DNA from: Acetobacteraceae bacterium
GTDB taxonomy: Bacteria > Pseudomonadota > Alphaproteobacteria > Acetobacterales > Acetobacteraceae
Direction of reading: 5' to 3'
DNA length: 64,000 bases
Assembly: GCA_030041375.1 (NCBI GenBank)
Contig: JASHOA010000060.1
Span: 124,001-188,000 of the forward strand
Below are positions 43,976 through 52,528 of the stretch, piece by piece (the first letter of the stretch is position 1; the number at the start of each line of letters is the position of its first letter). Both the position numbers and the translations under genes were made by a program. The notes beneath the pieces are model-generated. The model had not been told where the DNA came from. It ran no database searches and saw only the letters and a program-made list of their open reading frames with translations.

Positions 43976-45451
43976 TCACGAGCCCCCGCATCCGGATCGC
44001 TCCGCGAACGCGCCCCGGAGGTCCCCGTAAAGCCGGCGGAAAATCGCCCGCCGCGGGCTGAGCGTCGCCGCCAAATCCGACTCCGGCTCCTCTACCCTGA
44101 CGATCGGCGGCACCGGGCACACCTCCTCAACCGTTCCGGCTCCGGCCGCGATCGCGCCGAGCCGCGCTGCGCCGAGCGCCGGGCCAACCTCGCCGCCCGC
44201 GTGATAGAGAAGCCGCCGGCCGAGTGCCGCCGCCAGGATCCGCCCCCACAGCGCGCTCCGCGCCCCGCCCCCCGTCACCGAGAGCGCCTCGATCCGCCCG
44301 CCGCTTTCCTCCAGCACCTCGATGCCGTCGGCGAGCGCGAACGCCACCCCTTCGAGCACCGCCCGGGTCAGCGCCGCCCGCGTGGTGCTCCCCGCGAGCC
44401 CGAAGAACACGCCGCTCGCATTGGGATCGTTGTGCGGCGTCCGCTCGCCCGCGAGATAGGGCAGGAACACCGGCCCGTGTCGTGCAGCCACCCCTTCCCG
44501 CTCGAGCTCGGCAATCAGCACCGCCTCGCTCGAAGCGCCGGTGACGCGCGCGAGCCAGCCGACACACATCGCCGCCGAGAGGATCACCGCCATCCGGTGC
44601 CAGGCTCCCGGCAGGCAGTGGCAGAATGCGTGCACCGCGCGCTCCGGCGCCGGGTGGTGCGCCGCGTCGCACACGAACACCACCCCCGAGGTGCCGAGCG
44701 AAAGAAACGTCTGCCCCGCCGCAATGCAGCCGAGCCCGACCGCCCCGGCGGCATTGTCCCCACCCCCGCCCGCCACCACGACCCCGTCCGGCAATCGGAA
44801 GGCGCGCGCAACGTCACGGCGCAAGGTGCCCGTTGGCTCCGTTCCCTCCACCAGCCGCGGCATGTGCCGCTCCGAAAGCCCGCTCGCCGCCAGCATCTCG
44901 GCTGACCAGCGCCGCCCCGCTATGTCCAGCCACAGCGTCCCCGAGGCATCCGACATTTCGGAAACCGCATCCCCGGTAAGTCGCAGGCGGAGCCAGTCCT
45001 TGGGCAGCAGCACGCGTGCCGTCGCCGCGAAGATTTCGGGCTCGTGCCGCCTGACCCAGAGCAGCTTCGGCGCGGTGAAGCCCGGCATGGCAAGGTTGCC
45101 GGTGATCCGCCGCGCCAGCTTGTCGAGCAGGCGGCACTCGGCAGCCGAGCGCGCGTCGTTCCACAGGATCGCCGGCCGCAGCACCCGATCGGCTGCATCC
45201 AGCAGCACCGCCCCGTGCATCTGCCCGCTCAGCCCGATTCCCCTGACCTCCGAGAGATCGGCCTGCCGCCCAAGCTCTGTCATTGCCGCCTGGCTCGCCG
45301 CCCACCAATCCTCCGGCGCCTGCTCGCTCCACAGCGGCTTTGGATTCTGAAGCGTCAGCGGCGCCGTCGCCTCGGCCCTGAGGGCGCCCTTCGCGTCCAG
45401 CAGCACCGCCTTCACGCCGGAGGTGCCGAGATCGATCCCGATGCTGCCCAT
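43976..45451 (-). CDS. xylB: Xylulokinase
   Basis: A 491-residue FGGY-family sugar kinase. The start MGSIGIDLGTSGVKAVLLD binds ATP phosphates; GLSGQMHGAVLLD and LWNDARSAAEC form the xylulose site; the catalytic Asp lies in GGGGDNAAGAVGLG. It phosphorylates D-xylulose for the pentose phosphate pathway. No xylose isomerase or xylose transporter is adjacent, but CUT2 transporters lie 4-15 kb away. It is divergent from the toxin-antitoxin pair. Confidence 0.9.
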   Translation of the reverse strand: MGSIGIDLGTSGVKAVLLDAKGALRAEATAPLTLQNPKPLWSEQAPEDWWAASQAAMTELGRQADLSEVRGIGLSGQMHGAVLLDAADRVLRPAILWNDARSAAECRLLDKLARRITGNLAMPGFTAPKLLWVRRHEPEIFAATARVLLPKDWLRLRLTGDAVSEMSDASGTLWLDIAGRRWSAEMLAASGLSERHMPRLVEGTEPTGTLRRDVARAFRLPDGVVVAGGGGDNAAGAVGLGCIAAGQTFLSLGTSGVVFVCDAAHHPAPERAVHAFCHCLPGAWHRMAVILSAAMCVGWLARVTGASSEAVLIAELEREGVAARHGPVFLPYLAGERTPHNDPNASGVFFGLAGSTTRAALTRAVLEGVAFALADGIEVLEESGGRIEALSVTGGGARSALWGRILAAALGRRLLYHAGGEVGPALGAARLGAIAAGAGTVEEVCPVPPIVRVEEPESDLAATLSPRRAIFRRLYGDLRGAFAERSGCGGS

Positions 45452-45523
45452 CCCGTCATCCTACGGGCTTGTCTGCGCTCAGTCGATCCCTATATCGTGG
45501 GTCAGTTGACGCGGGGGAATAAG

Positions 45524-45964
45524 ATGTATCCGCTGGAAGTGCGCAAGGTCGTAGCGGCCCTCGGCGGGGAGCGGACGGTCGGCAGCGCGCCGAGCACGGT
45601 TTCCGAATTGGCGGCAGTGGTCGCTGCGGGCCTGCCGAAAATGGTGGTCGGCGAACTCGCGGCCAACGTGGCGCCGGGCAATGCGGCGCAGCGCCGCCGC
45701 GTCGCCGCACTCGTCACTTCGCCGGCCAGCCTCAAGCGCCGGCAGCGTCTCACGGCCTCGGCGAGCGCGCGCGCGGAGCGGCTGGCGCGGATCGTGGCCC
45801 TGGCGCGGGACGCCTTCGGGGACGCGACGGAGGCCTCCGAATGGCTCTCCTCGCCGCATCCGCTGCTCGGCGGCGCGCCCCCGATCGAGGTCGCCGCGAC
45901 CGACCTCGGCGCCCGCCAGGTGGAGCGGATTCTGCAGAACATCGCCCACGACCTGCCCGTCTGA
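45524..45964 (+). CDS. Antitoxin of a RES/Xre toxin-antitoxin pair (MbcA/ParS-like)
   Basis: A 146-residue protein. ATG 45524 (MYPLEVRKVVAAL) has GGGGGAA upstream; longer in-frame starts overlap xylB in antisense. The N-terminal part is an Xre-like helical region and the C-terminal 45 residues (ASEWLSSPHPLLGGAPPIEVA, then QVERILQNIAHD) are the MbcA/ParS/Xre antitoxin C-terminal (DUF2384) domain. It ends 6 bp before a RES toxin, the usual gene order. It should bind and neutralise the toxin and repress its own promoter. Confidence 0.88.
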   Translation: MYPLEVRKVVAALGGERTVGSAPSTVSELAAVVAAGLPKMVVGELAANVAPGNAAQRRRVAALVTSPASLKRRQRLTASASARAERLARIVALARDAFGDATEASEWLSSPHPLLGGAPPIEVAATDLGARQVERILQNIAHDLPV

Positions 45965-45970
45965 TCGCGG

Positions 45971-46438
45971 GTGCCGCCGCCTCTCAAGCTCTTTCGCCTC
46001 GGAAGCCAAGATCATCCAACCTGGGACGGCGCGGGCGCGGCCCGCCACGGCGGACGTTGGAATCCGCCCGGCGTGGCGGTGATCTACGCCTCCGGTTCGC
46101 AGTCCCTCGCCATGCTGGAGCGCCTCGTGCAGCGGCGGAACCTGGGGCGAACCGTCCTGGTCGAGGCGGCGGTCCCGGCCGGGCTCGAGATCGAGGACTG
46201 GCTGGAGCGCCCGCCGGCGAACTGGCGGGCGCTGGCGAGCCCCGAGGCCGCTGCCGCCGGCGGCGCCTGGCTCGCCCAGCGCCGCACCGCCTTGCTCCGG
46301 GTGCCCTCGGCGCTGGTGCCGCGGGAGGCGAATTATCTCGTCAACCCGGCGCATCCCGACGCCAGGAGGATCGCGGTCGGCGCGCCCGAACCGCTGACCT
46401 GGGATCTGCGCCTGTTCGGCGTCCCGCCGCCGGAGTGA
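45971..46438 (+). CDS. RES-domain toxin
   Basis: A 155-residue RES protein with a GTG start at 45971. The name-giving residues are present: Arg9 in FRLG, the HGGRWNPPGVAVIYAS block with Arg29 and Tyr39, and Glu50 in the helix SLAMLERLVQ; the C-terminal part has EANYLVNPAHPDA and the Trp of LTWDLRLF. Family members destroy NAD+ (MbcT) or ADP-ribosylate metabolic enzymes (ParT). It is coupled to the DUF2384-type antitoxin just upstream, so the pair looks intact and functional. Confidence 0.9.
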   Translation: MPPPLKLFRLGSQDHPTWDGAGAARHGGRWNPPGVAVIYASGSQSLAMLERLVQRRNLGRTVLVEAAVPAGLEIEDWLERPPANWRALASPEAAAAGGAWLAQRRTALLRVPSALVPREANYLVNPAHPDARRIAVGAPEPLTWDLRLFGVPPPE

Positions 46439-46454
46439 GCCCTCGGGCAGGAAG

Positions 46455-46709
46455 TCACGAAGAAGCTCGACGTCCTTCCGAGCTTGCAGAGGCGGCTGCA
46501 TCTCCGTCCAGCACGTGGAGGCGACGAACGGTGAGCTCGTCGATTTCGACCGACCGGAATTTCGCCTTGCGGACCGCCATTCCCCCGATGGCCAGCCTTC
46601 CGATTGCGAGCGCTCCGATTGCGAGAGCGCCCAACGCCGCTGCGGCAAGCGCGAGCGCGGCGATCTCTACCGCAGTTGATGTTTCAGACTTGATCGGGGT
46701 GAGGCTCAT
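46455..46709 (-). CDS. Small membrane-associated protein with Ala/Gly/Ile repeat
   Basis: An 84-residue protein. The middle is a hydrophobic repeat (ALGALAIGALAIGRLAIGGMA) followed by VRKAKFRSVEIDELTVRRLHVLDG. I have seen this ending (IDELTVRRL) in many short uncharacterised proteobacterial proteins, so the gene is probably real. It sits between the RES toxin and a decayed Doc toxin. Function unknown. Confidence 0.6.
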   Translation of the reverse strand: MSLTPIKSETSTAVEIAALALAAAALGALAIGALAIGRLAIGGMAVRKAKFRSVEIDELTVRRLHVLDGDAAASASSEGRRASS

Positions 46710-46757
46710 GGATTCGCTTCGCTCGATACCCGGTGTTTATACGAGAGATCGTCCGGG

Positions 46758-47110
46758 ATGCGAGCTTCCGGACCCTTCGCCCCTTCTGCAGGAAGGCCGC
46801 AGGCCACTGCTCGCCCGATACGAGGCGAGCTTGAAGAGCTTCGGATCGCTCTCCGAGCGTCTGGCCCGTTGACGGACTATCGGACCGCGGCCGATGTTCT
46901 CGCCATCCACCGGGATCTCATTGAACGCTACGGCGCCTGATGGCGGAAGGCGCCGCTCTCCCGGAAAGCTTCTCGCAGAACCACCATTCGGCGATGGCGA
47001 CAAACGTATAGGCTTTGCGGCGACCTGCGTTTTCCTTGCGATCAACGGCCTGACTATAGTCGCTGACCCGGTGGAGGTTTTTACCTTCATCGACGGGCTG
47101 CATTCGACCC
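46758..47110 (+). pseudogene. Doc/Fic-family toxin remnant
   Basis: The N-terminal Doc pattern YRTAADVLAIHRDLIERYG ends in a stop at 46938-46940. In another frame the catalytic region follows: LAEPPFGDGDKRIGFAATCVFLAINGLTIVADPVEV (about 46965-47080), which aligns with the Doc/Fic motif HPFxDGNKRTGF. The middle of the gene is deleted, the motif His is Pro-shifted and Asn is Asp, so it is inactive. It is a decayed toxin beside an intact RES/Xre pair. Confidence 0.7.
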
Positions 47111-47270
47111 GAAGCGATCGTTCGCTTCTGGTGACCTCAACAGCGCCTGCCGCCTCATTCCAGACGGTCGCCTCGTGCTATTTCCCGCAATTGGTCGACC
47201 GGCGTGCGCTAGTTCCGGAGGAAACATATCCCTGCTATTTTGTGCGCTCGATTCGGTCCGGAGATGCAGC

Positions 47271-47930
47271 ATGAGACTATGCCAGCAGTTCCACGACTTG
47301 CCGCTCCTGGAGCAGGCAGCGCGGTGCGCCGTTGGATGCTGGGTCAATAACGAGAAAGGACTGTGTAGCGCGGTTCAGAAAGCCCAACATCCAAACGAAA
47401 TATTTCCCGACGGCTGGTTCAGATATTGGTTGGTCGGACGCACACTACGCTTGGCTGGCAATCGACAGGCGATTTACGAGCTCCTTTTTAAGGAGATACC
47501 TCGCTTGAAAGCAGCTTTGGCGGACGGACAAGCATGGGAACTTGTTCGACAGTTGGCGGGGAAAATCCAGCCCATGAATTGCGGCGTCCGTCCGACCTCG
47601 CTGGTATCCAAATTTGCGTTCTCGTGTTGCCCAAGGACTTTTGCACCGTATGACCGCCTCGGACGTAGGCAATTGGGCACTCACGAACACGATTATGTGG
47701 CTTATATGGACGCATTTGCCCAACAGCGGGCGATTGTCGACCAACAATTGCGAGAACTCGTCCGCCCAAACGGGCAAGTCGGCTTCACTGCGCAGAACTT
47801 ACCGTTAAATGGAGAGAGCATGGACTACCCGCTGTTTTTAGCTCGCACTACCGATTGGTACCTGTTGCTGCAATCGCAGTTCGATCCGATTAAAGCTGGA
47901 AATCCCGTATACTGCGACTCAATGACTTAG
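47271..47930 (+). CDS. Orphan hypothetical protein, AT-richer than its surroundings
   Basis: A 219-residue protein. ATG 47271 has GGAGA upstream. Codon use and base composition are visibly AT-richer than the rest of the window. Patterns include WVNNEKGLCSAVQKAQHPNEIFP, SKFAFSCCPRTFAPYDRLGRRQLG and YPLFLARTTDWYLLLQ. The SKF-F---P--F-PYD stretch is reminiscent of proteins in defence islands, but I do not recognise a family. It follows the Doc remnant and looks horizontally acquired. Confidence 0.6.
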   Translation: MRLCQQFHDLPLLEQAARCAVGCWVNNEKGLCSAVQKAQHPNEIFPDGWFRYWLVGRTLRLAGNRQAIYELLFKEIPRLKAALADGQAWELVRQLAGKIQPMNCGVRPTSLVSKFAFSCCPRTFAPYDRLGRRQLGTHEHDYVAYMDAFAQQRAIVDQQLRELVRPNGQVGFTAQNLPLNGESMDYPLFLARTTDWYLLLQSQFDPIKAGNPVYCDSMT

Positions 47931-48685
47931 AGCGCAGCCACGATAGCACAAGCTTGCCGGCCGGGTGGGCCAGCGAGGTTGCCATTCTGCAACAAGCGGC
48001 GCACTTGTGGGAAGAAATGCAGCGCAAACGAGAGACGTTTGAACCTGACACGACGAGCCGAGCCACGCCGATACCCATCGCACTTCCCGCCCGAAGTCCG
48101 ACGGGCGCTGTCGTTCCGGATCGAGCCTTGCCGATTTCTCAGCGACAGCGGATGACGGGAATCGGCGCAACCGGGCCGTCGGGGCGCATGCCGGCGAAGG
48201 TCCTGTTTCCGCCCAAAGCCGTCCATCTGCCTGAGGGACCCTGAACCCATCGGCATGAGGGTTGGGCAGCCAGGTGCGCGCAACTCGTCAAAACTTCTGT
48301 GCAGGGGTACCAGTCACATCCGGGCATTGCCGCTCACCCCCCGCCCGATCCCGGCCATGCGGCGCAGAACCGTGTGGCCGGAGCAATCAGTCTTACTTCG
48401 GTACCGGGATCGGCTTGACGAACGTCGGCTCCGTCCAACCGGCCAGCGCCGCACGCTCCTGAAATCAGCCGCCACCGGACGCCGGCTGTGCAACGTGGTT
48501 GCCCACCCATGAGTTCGCCGAGCCGATCGACCGGGAGGCGAGAGAGCGGACGCCCCGATCGGCTTGCCCATCACGGTGACTCCGTGCGAAAGGCTGCTCA
48601 CCGCATGGAATCAGAACCTCGTCAATTCGGGAATCCCTGAGCGAGTCCCGCGTTCCGTCGGCCCGTATCGCCCGGAGAAGAAGCC
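47931..48685. other. Gap with gene remnants
   Basis: About 755 bp. Frames on both strands (for example 47954-48244 on the plus strand) have no recognisable product. Near 48394-48460 is a remnant of a sugar-binding protein gene. The enolase-superfamily gene's promoter should lie toward 48500-48680. The mixed composition suggests a recombination scar. Confidence 0.4.
48394..48460 (-). pseudogene. C-terminal remnant of a sugar ABC binding-protein gene
   Basis: The minus strand reads AGWTEPTFVKPIPVPK then a stop, close to the C-terminus of the binding protein at 55958-57190 (AGWLDPTFIKPTVAPK, stop). Nothing further upstream can be aligned by eye. Confidence 0.55.
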
Positions 48686-49867
48686 ATGGACCGAATCAGG
48701 CGCGTCGAGCTCAGCCTCTTTCATTTCGATGTCGCTGGGCTCGGGTTGCCCGGACATGGCGCCGCCGGCGTCGGGAATGTCATCGCCAGAAAAGGGCAGA
48801 GCCTGCGCTGCCAGCGCTGGGCCGTGCGGATCGAGACCTCGGAGGGCATGCGCGGCGAATATGTCACGCACTGGGTCGGCACGGCCTCGTCCTTCGGGCA
48901 GGCCCTGATGCTGGCGCCGCACCTGATCGGACGAGATCCGGATGCGCGGGAAGCGATCTGGCAGGACCTCAAGCGGGAAGTGCGCGCCTACGACCATATG
49001 GGGCACGGCCCACTCGATATCGCGCTCTGGGATCTCGCCGGCCGCCGGCGCAACGTTTCGATCTCGACACTGTTGGGCGGCTTTCGCGACCGGCTTCCCG
49101 TTTATGCCAGCACGTATCACGGTCAGAGCGAGCCCGGCGGACTGGACTCACCCGAGGCGTTCGCCGAATACGCCCGGGCCTGCCGTGATCAGGGATTCAA
49201 AGGTTTCAAGATCCACGGTTGGCACGAGGGTGATGCGAAGCGCGAGGCTTTCAACCTGCTCGGTGTGCGCAAAGCCGTCGGTGACGACTGGGCGCTGATG
49301 ATCGACCCGGCATGCGAGCTCCGCACCTGGTCGGACGCGCTCTATGTCGGGCGCGCCTGCGACGAGGCCGGGTACTTCTGGTACGAAGACCCGTACCGCG
49401 ATTCCGGAATCGCGCTGGAGGGCCACAAGAGGCTCCGCGAGAGGCTTCAGACTCCCTTATTGGTCTCCGAGCACATCCGCGGCATCGAGAGCAAGGTCGC
49501 ATTCCTCGTTGGCGGAGGCTCCGACATGATTCACGCCGACCCGGAATACGATATGGGAATTACCGGAGCGATCAAGATCGCGCATTGCTGCGAAGCTCTC
49601 GGCCTCGATGTGCAGTACCATGCCTGCGGGCCGGCGCACCGCGCGGTGATGTCCGCCACCCCGAATACGCATTTCTATGAGATGGCGCTGATGGGTCCCG
49701 CCATGCCCAATGTGATTCCGCCCGTCTATACCTGCGGATATTCTGATCAGCCGGAACGGGTCGGGGCAGACGGGTGCGTGCCGGTGCCGGCCGGGCCGGG
49801 GCTCGGTGTCACCTACGATTGGGAGTTCATCGAAGCGCACCGCGGCGAGCATCGGGTCTTTTCCTGA
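48686..49867 (+). CDS. Enolase-superfamily (mandelate racemase/muconate lactonising-like) enzyme
   Basis: A 393-residue protein with an N-terminal capping domain and a barrel. Barrel residues are visible: KGFKIHGWHEGD (KxH in place of the common KxK), metal ligands Asp in LMIDPACELRTW, Glu in WYEDPYRD and Glu in LLVSEHIRG, and a His-containing QYHACGPAH late in the barrel. This fits an acid-sugar dehydratase-type enzyme that removes a proton beside a carboxylate. It converges on the ABC transporter genes, which probably feed it. Substrate unknown. Confidence 0.85.
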   Translation: MDRIRRVELSLFHFDVAGLGLPGHGAAGVGNVIARKGQSLRCQRWAVRIETSEGMRGEYVTHWVGTASSFGQALMLAPHLIGRDPDAREAIWQDLKREVRAYDHMGHGPLDIALWDLAGRRRNVSISTLLGGFRDRLPVYASTYHGQSEPGGLDSPEAFAEYARACRDQGFKGFKIHGWHEGDAKREAFNLLGVRKAVGDDWALMIDPACELRTWSDALYVGRACDEAGYFWYEDPYRDSGIALEGHKRLRERLQTPLLVSEHIRGIESKVAFLVGGGSDMIHADPEYDMGITGAIKIAHCCEALGLDVQYHACGPAHRAVMSATPNTHFYEMALMGPAMPNVIPPVYTCGYSDQPERVGADGCVPVPAGPGLGVTYDWEFIEAHRGEHRVFS

Positions 49868-49875
49868 TCCTGGCC

Positions 49876-49925
49876 AGCCCGCGATCGCCGGAGACGGAAT
49901 CGTCGGAGGGCGGGAATCGCCGGCT
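49876..49925. repeat. 50-bp palindrome between convergent genes
   Basis: AGCCCGCGATCGCCGGAGAC opens the copy and GGCGGGAATCGCCGGCT closes it. It begins 8 bp after the enolase-family stop and touches the ATPase stop codon, so it can fold at both transcript ends and may act as a bidirectional terminator or mRNA stabiliser. Confidence 0.8.
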
Positions 49926-51496
49926 CAGGCGGCGGCAGCCTCGACGTCGCGCGTTGCCTTGGTAATCGTCAGCATCACCAGCTCGCTGATCGGGGCATAC
50001 TCGCCGCTGTTCGCAATCTCGGCCAGCAGGCGGAAGTCTCCCATCACCAGGATGCGATCGGCGAGCTGCACGACCTCGCGCAGATCGCTCGAGATCAGAA
50101 GAATGGCCGAACCGTTCTCGACCAGTTCGACGATCAGCCGGTGCATGGCATCTTTCGCCGCCACGTCGATGCCCACCGTCGGCTCGTCGAAGATCAACAG
50201 CTCCGCTTCCGCGGCGATCCACTTGGCGGCGCTCACCTTCTGCTGATTGCCTCCGCTCAAGCTGCCGGCCGGCTGCGAGATCCGCTGCATCTTCACGTTC
50301 AGGTGCTGGAGCGGAGGTTCGACGGACGGGCGGGTCCGTTGATCCGAGATCCAGCCCATCCACCGCTCGATCCGCTGCCACACCGTGATCCCGACATTGC
50401 GGCTGATCGAGTGGCGGAGAATCAGGCCTTCGTCCTTGCGGTCCTCGCTGACATAGCCGATCCGGTGGTGGCGGAGAGCATCGTAGGGGTTGCGAATCCG
50501 TGCCGGCTTGCCGTTGACGACGATCTCGCCGCCGGTGATCCTGCCGAGGCCGATGATCGAGCGCGCCAGCTCGGTGCGGCCCGCACCGACGAGCCCGTAG
50601 AGGCCAACGATCTCGCCGCGGCGGATGGTGAGGTCGAGGCCGCGGTGCCCGAACTCGGTCGAGACGTTCCTGAGCTCGAGCCGGGGCGCTCCCGCTCGCG
50701 CGTTCCGCCGGCCGCCGGCGGCAAATAGCTCGATGTGACGCCCGACCATCGCCCGCACGATCTCCTCCTGGCTCACCGCGGCGACCGGCACGTCGTTGAG
50801 AATGTTGCGCCCATCCCTGAGCACGGTGATGCGGCTGCACAGGGAATACACCTCCTCCAGCTTGTGGCTCACGAAGACGATGCTCGTGCCCCCGTTGCAA
50901 AGCTCCGTCAGGATCACTCGCAGGTGCTCGAACTCGGCCTCGGTGATCGAGGAGGTGGGTTCGTCCAGCAGCAGCACTTCGCACCGTCGCGACAGCGCCT
51001 TGGCGATCTCGAGCAACTGCGCCTGTCCGGGGCTGAGGCTGCTCGCCTCGGCAAGGGGATCCAGGTGCAGCCCGACCCGTTCCAGCCACGGGCGCGCCTC
51101 GGCGGCCATCTTCCCGTAGCTCACCACGCCGCCCGTCAACGGCTGGCGGCCGAGCAGCAGATTCTCGGCGAGGGAGAACTTGCGGACAAGGTTGCGTTCC
51201 TGGTGGACGACCGAGACGCCGTGCTCGGCGGCCGCTCCCGGCGTGGCAAAATGCACCTCCCGCCCGTGCATGAGGATGCGGCCACGCTCGGGGCGATGCA
51301 CGCCGGTCGCGATGTTGATGAGCGTACTCTTCCCCGCCCCGTTTTCCCCGATCAGTGCGTGGATCTCGCGCGGCCGCAGCCTGAGCGACGCCCCCGACAG
51401 CGCCGTCACGCCGCCGAACGACTTCCAGACATCCTCGAGTGCGAACGCGGCCGGCGTTGTCTCCCGGACGTCGGGCGGAGCTTGTTCACTCGTCAT
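49925..51496 (-). CDS. Sugar ABC transporter ATP-binding protein, RbsA/MglA type (system 1)
   Basis: A 523-residue double ATPase of the CUT2 class. The first half has Walker A GENGAGKS (about residue 51), LSPGQAQLLEIAKAL and VLLLDEPTSSI. The second half has the degenerate P-loop GLVGAGRTEL normal for this class, the signature LSGGNQQKV and LLIFDEPTVGID. It energises import of a pentose, hexose or related sugar through the two permeases encoded upstream. Last gene of the system-1 operon, 42 bp after the second permease. Confidence 0.93.
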   Translation of the reverse strand: MTSEQAPPDVRETTPAAFALEDVWKSFGGVTALSGASLRLRPREIHALIGENGAGKSTLINIATGVHRPERGRILMHGREVHFATPGAAAEHGVSVVHQERNLVRKFSLAENLLLGRQPLTGGVVSYGKMAAEARPWLERVGLHLDPLAEASSLSPGQAQLLEIAKALSRRCEVLLLDEPTSSITEAEFEHLRVILTELCNGGTSIVFVSHKLEEVYSLCSRITVLRDGRNILNDVPVAAVSQEEIVRAMVGRHIELFAAGGRRNARAGAPRLELRNVSTEFGHRGLDLTIRRGEIVGLYGLVGAGRTELARSIIGLGRITGGEIVVNGKPARIRNPYDALRHHRIGYVSEDRKDEGLILRHSISRNVGITVWQRIERWMGWISDQRTRPSVEPPLQHLNVKMQRISQPAGSLSGGNQQKVSAAKWIAAEAELLIFDEPTVGIDVAAKDAMHRLIVELVENGSAILLISSDLREVVQLADRILVMGDFRLLAEIANSGEYAPISELVMLTITKATRDVEAAAA

Positions 51497-51538
51497 GGAG
51501 GCCCTGGTCCTCTGCGAGCCGGGTGCGTGACCAACCGC

Positions 51539-52528
51539 TCACGGACCCAGGCTGCCCGCACTGCGCAGCGGCCTGCCCCTGCCCGGAGACGCGCGGCCGA
51601 CGCTCTGGGCGAGCTTGCCTGACATCACCGCCGCGAAGATCAGGAGGCCCTCCGCCATCTGCACCGCTTCGGTGTTGACATTGAGCACGATGAGCACGTC
51701 GTTGATCGCAGCCAGCACCAGGGCGGCGACGAAGCAGCCTGCGGCGGGCGCGTCACCGCCGACGAGCGCCGTGCCGCCGATGATCGGAACCGCAAACGAA
51801 ATGATCAGCCACTCGCTGCCGGTGGCCGGAGTGGCACTCTCGAGCACCCCGATATACATCACCGCCGCGATCGCGGCCAGCAGCCCGGACAGCGCGTGGG
51901 CAACCAGCATCGCGCGTTTGTGGCGTATCCCCGCGAGGAGTGCTGCCTCGCGATTGCCGCCGACCGCCAGGATCGCTCTGCCGATCGGCAGCCATCGGAA
52001 GCCGGCGCCGACGGCAATGCTCATCGCGATCGCCGGCACCAGCAGATAGGAGAAGAACGAAGCCCTGCCCTGGCCGAGGCTGACCAGCACCGGCGGAATG
52101 TTCGAGTACGGGATGGCACTCGTCACGCCGTAGGCGATCCCGGTGAAGGCGGTGCCTGTCGCCAGCGTCACGATGAAGCCGGACAAATCCATTTCGGCGA
52201 TGATGAGCCCGTTCACCAGCCCGCACACCAGCCCGAGCACCAATCCCGCCACGATGGCGGCACCGATCGGCCAGTGCTGCACCCCGTAGAGTCCTCCCAC
52301 CGCGATCGTCACCAGCCCGGCGATGCCGCCGACGGCCAGGCTCATATCGGCGATCGCCAGCACGACCATCTGCGACAGCCCGATCGCGGCGTAGATCGCG
52401 GTCGTCTGCAGGATCGTGTAGATGTTGAACGCGGTGCCGAATTGCTTCGTCGCCAGGCCGAGCACGATCCCGGCGACCGCCGTCGCCGCCAACAGCGGTG
52501 CCCATTGGGTGCTGAAAAGCCGCCTCAT
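51539..52528 (-). CDS. Sugar ABC transporter permease (RbsC-like), system 1
   Basis: A 329-residue membrane protein with about nine to ten helices. The CUT2 permease signature GGNREAALLAGIRHKRAML is followed by a helix and the coupling region; ADMSLAVGGIAGLVTI is the conserved helix after the second span. Its start overlaps the stop of the other permease by 4 bp (ATGA). The two permeases differ, so the channel is a heterodimer. Confidence 0.92.
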   Translation of the reverse strand: MRRLFSTQWAPLLAATAVAGIVLGLATKQFGTAFNIYTILQTTAIYAAIGLSQMVVLAIADMSLAVGGIAGLVTIAVGGLYGVQHWPIGAAIVAGLVLGLVCGLVNGLIIAEMDLSGFIVTLATGTAFTGIAYGVTSAIPYSNIPPVLVSLGQGRASFFSYLLVPAIAMSIAVGAGFRWLPIGRAILAVGGNREAALLAGIRHKRAMLVAHALSGLLAAIAAVMYIGVLESATPATGSEWLIISFAVPIIGGTALVGGDAPAAGCFVAALVLAAINDVLIVLNVNTEAVQMAEGLLIFAAVMSGKLAQSVGRASPGRGRPLRSAGSLGP

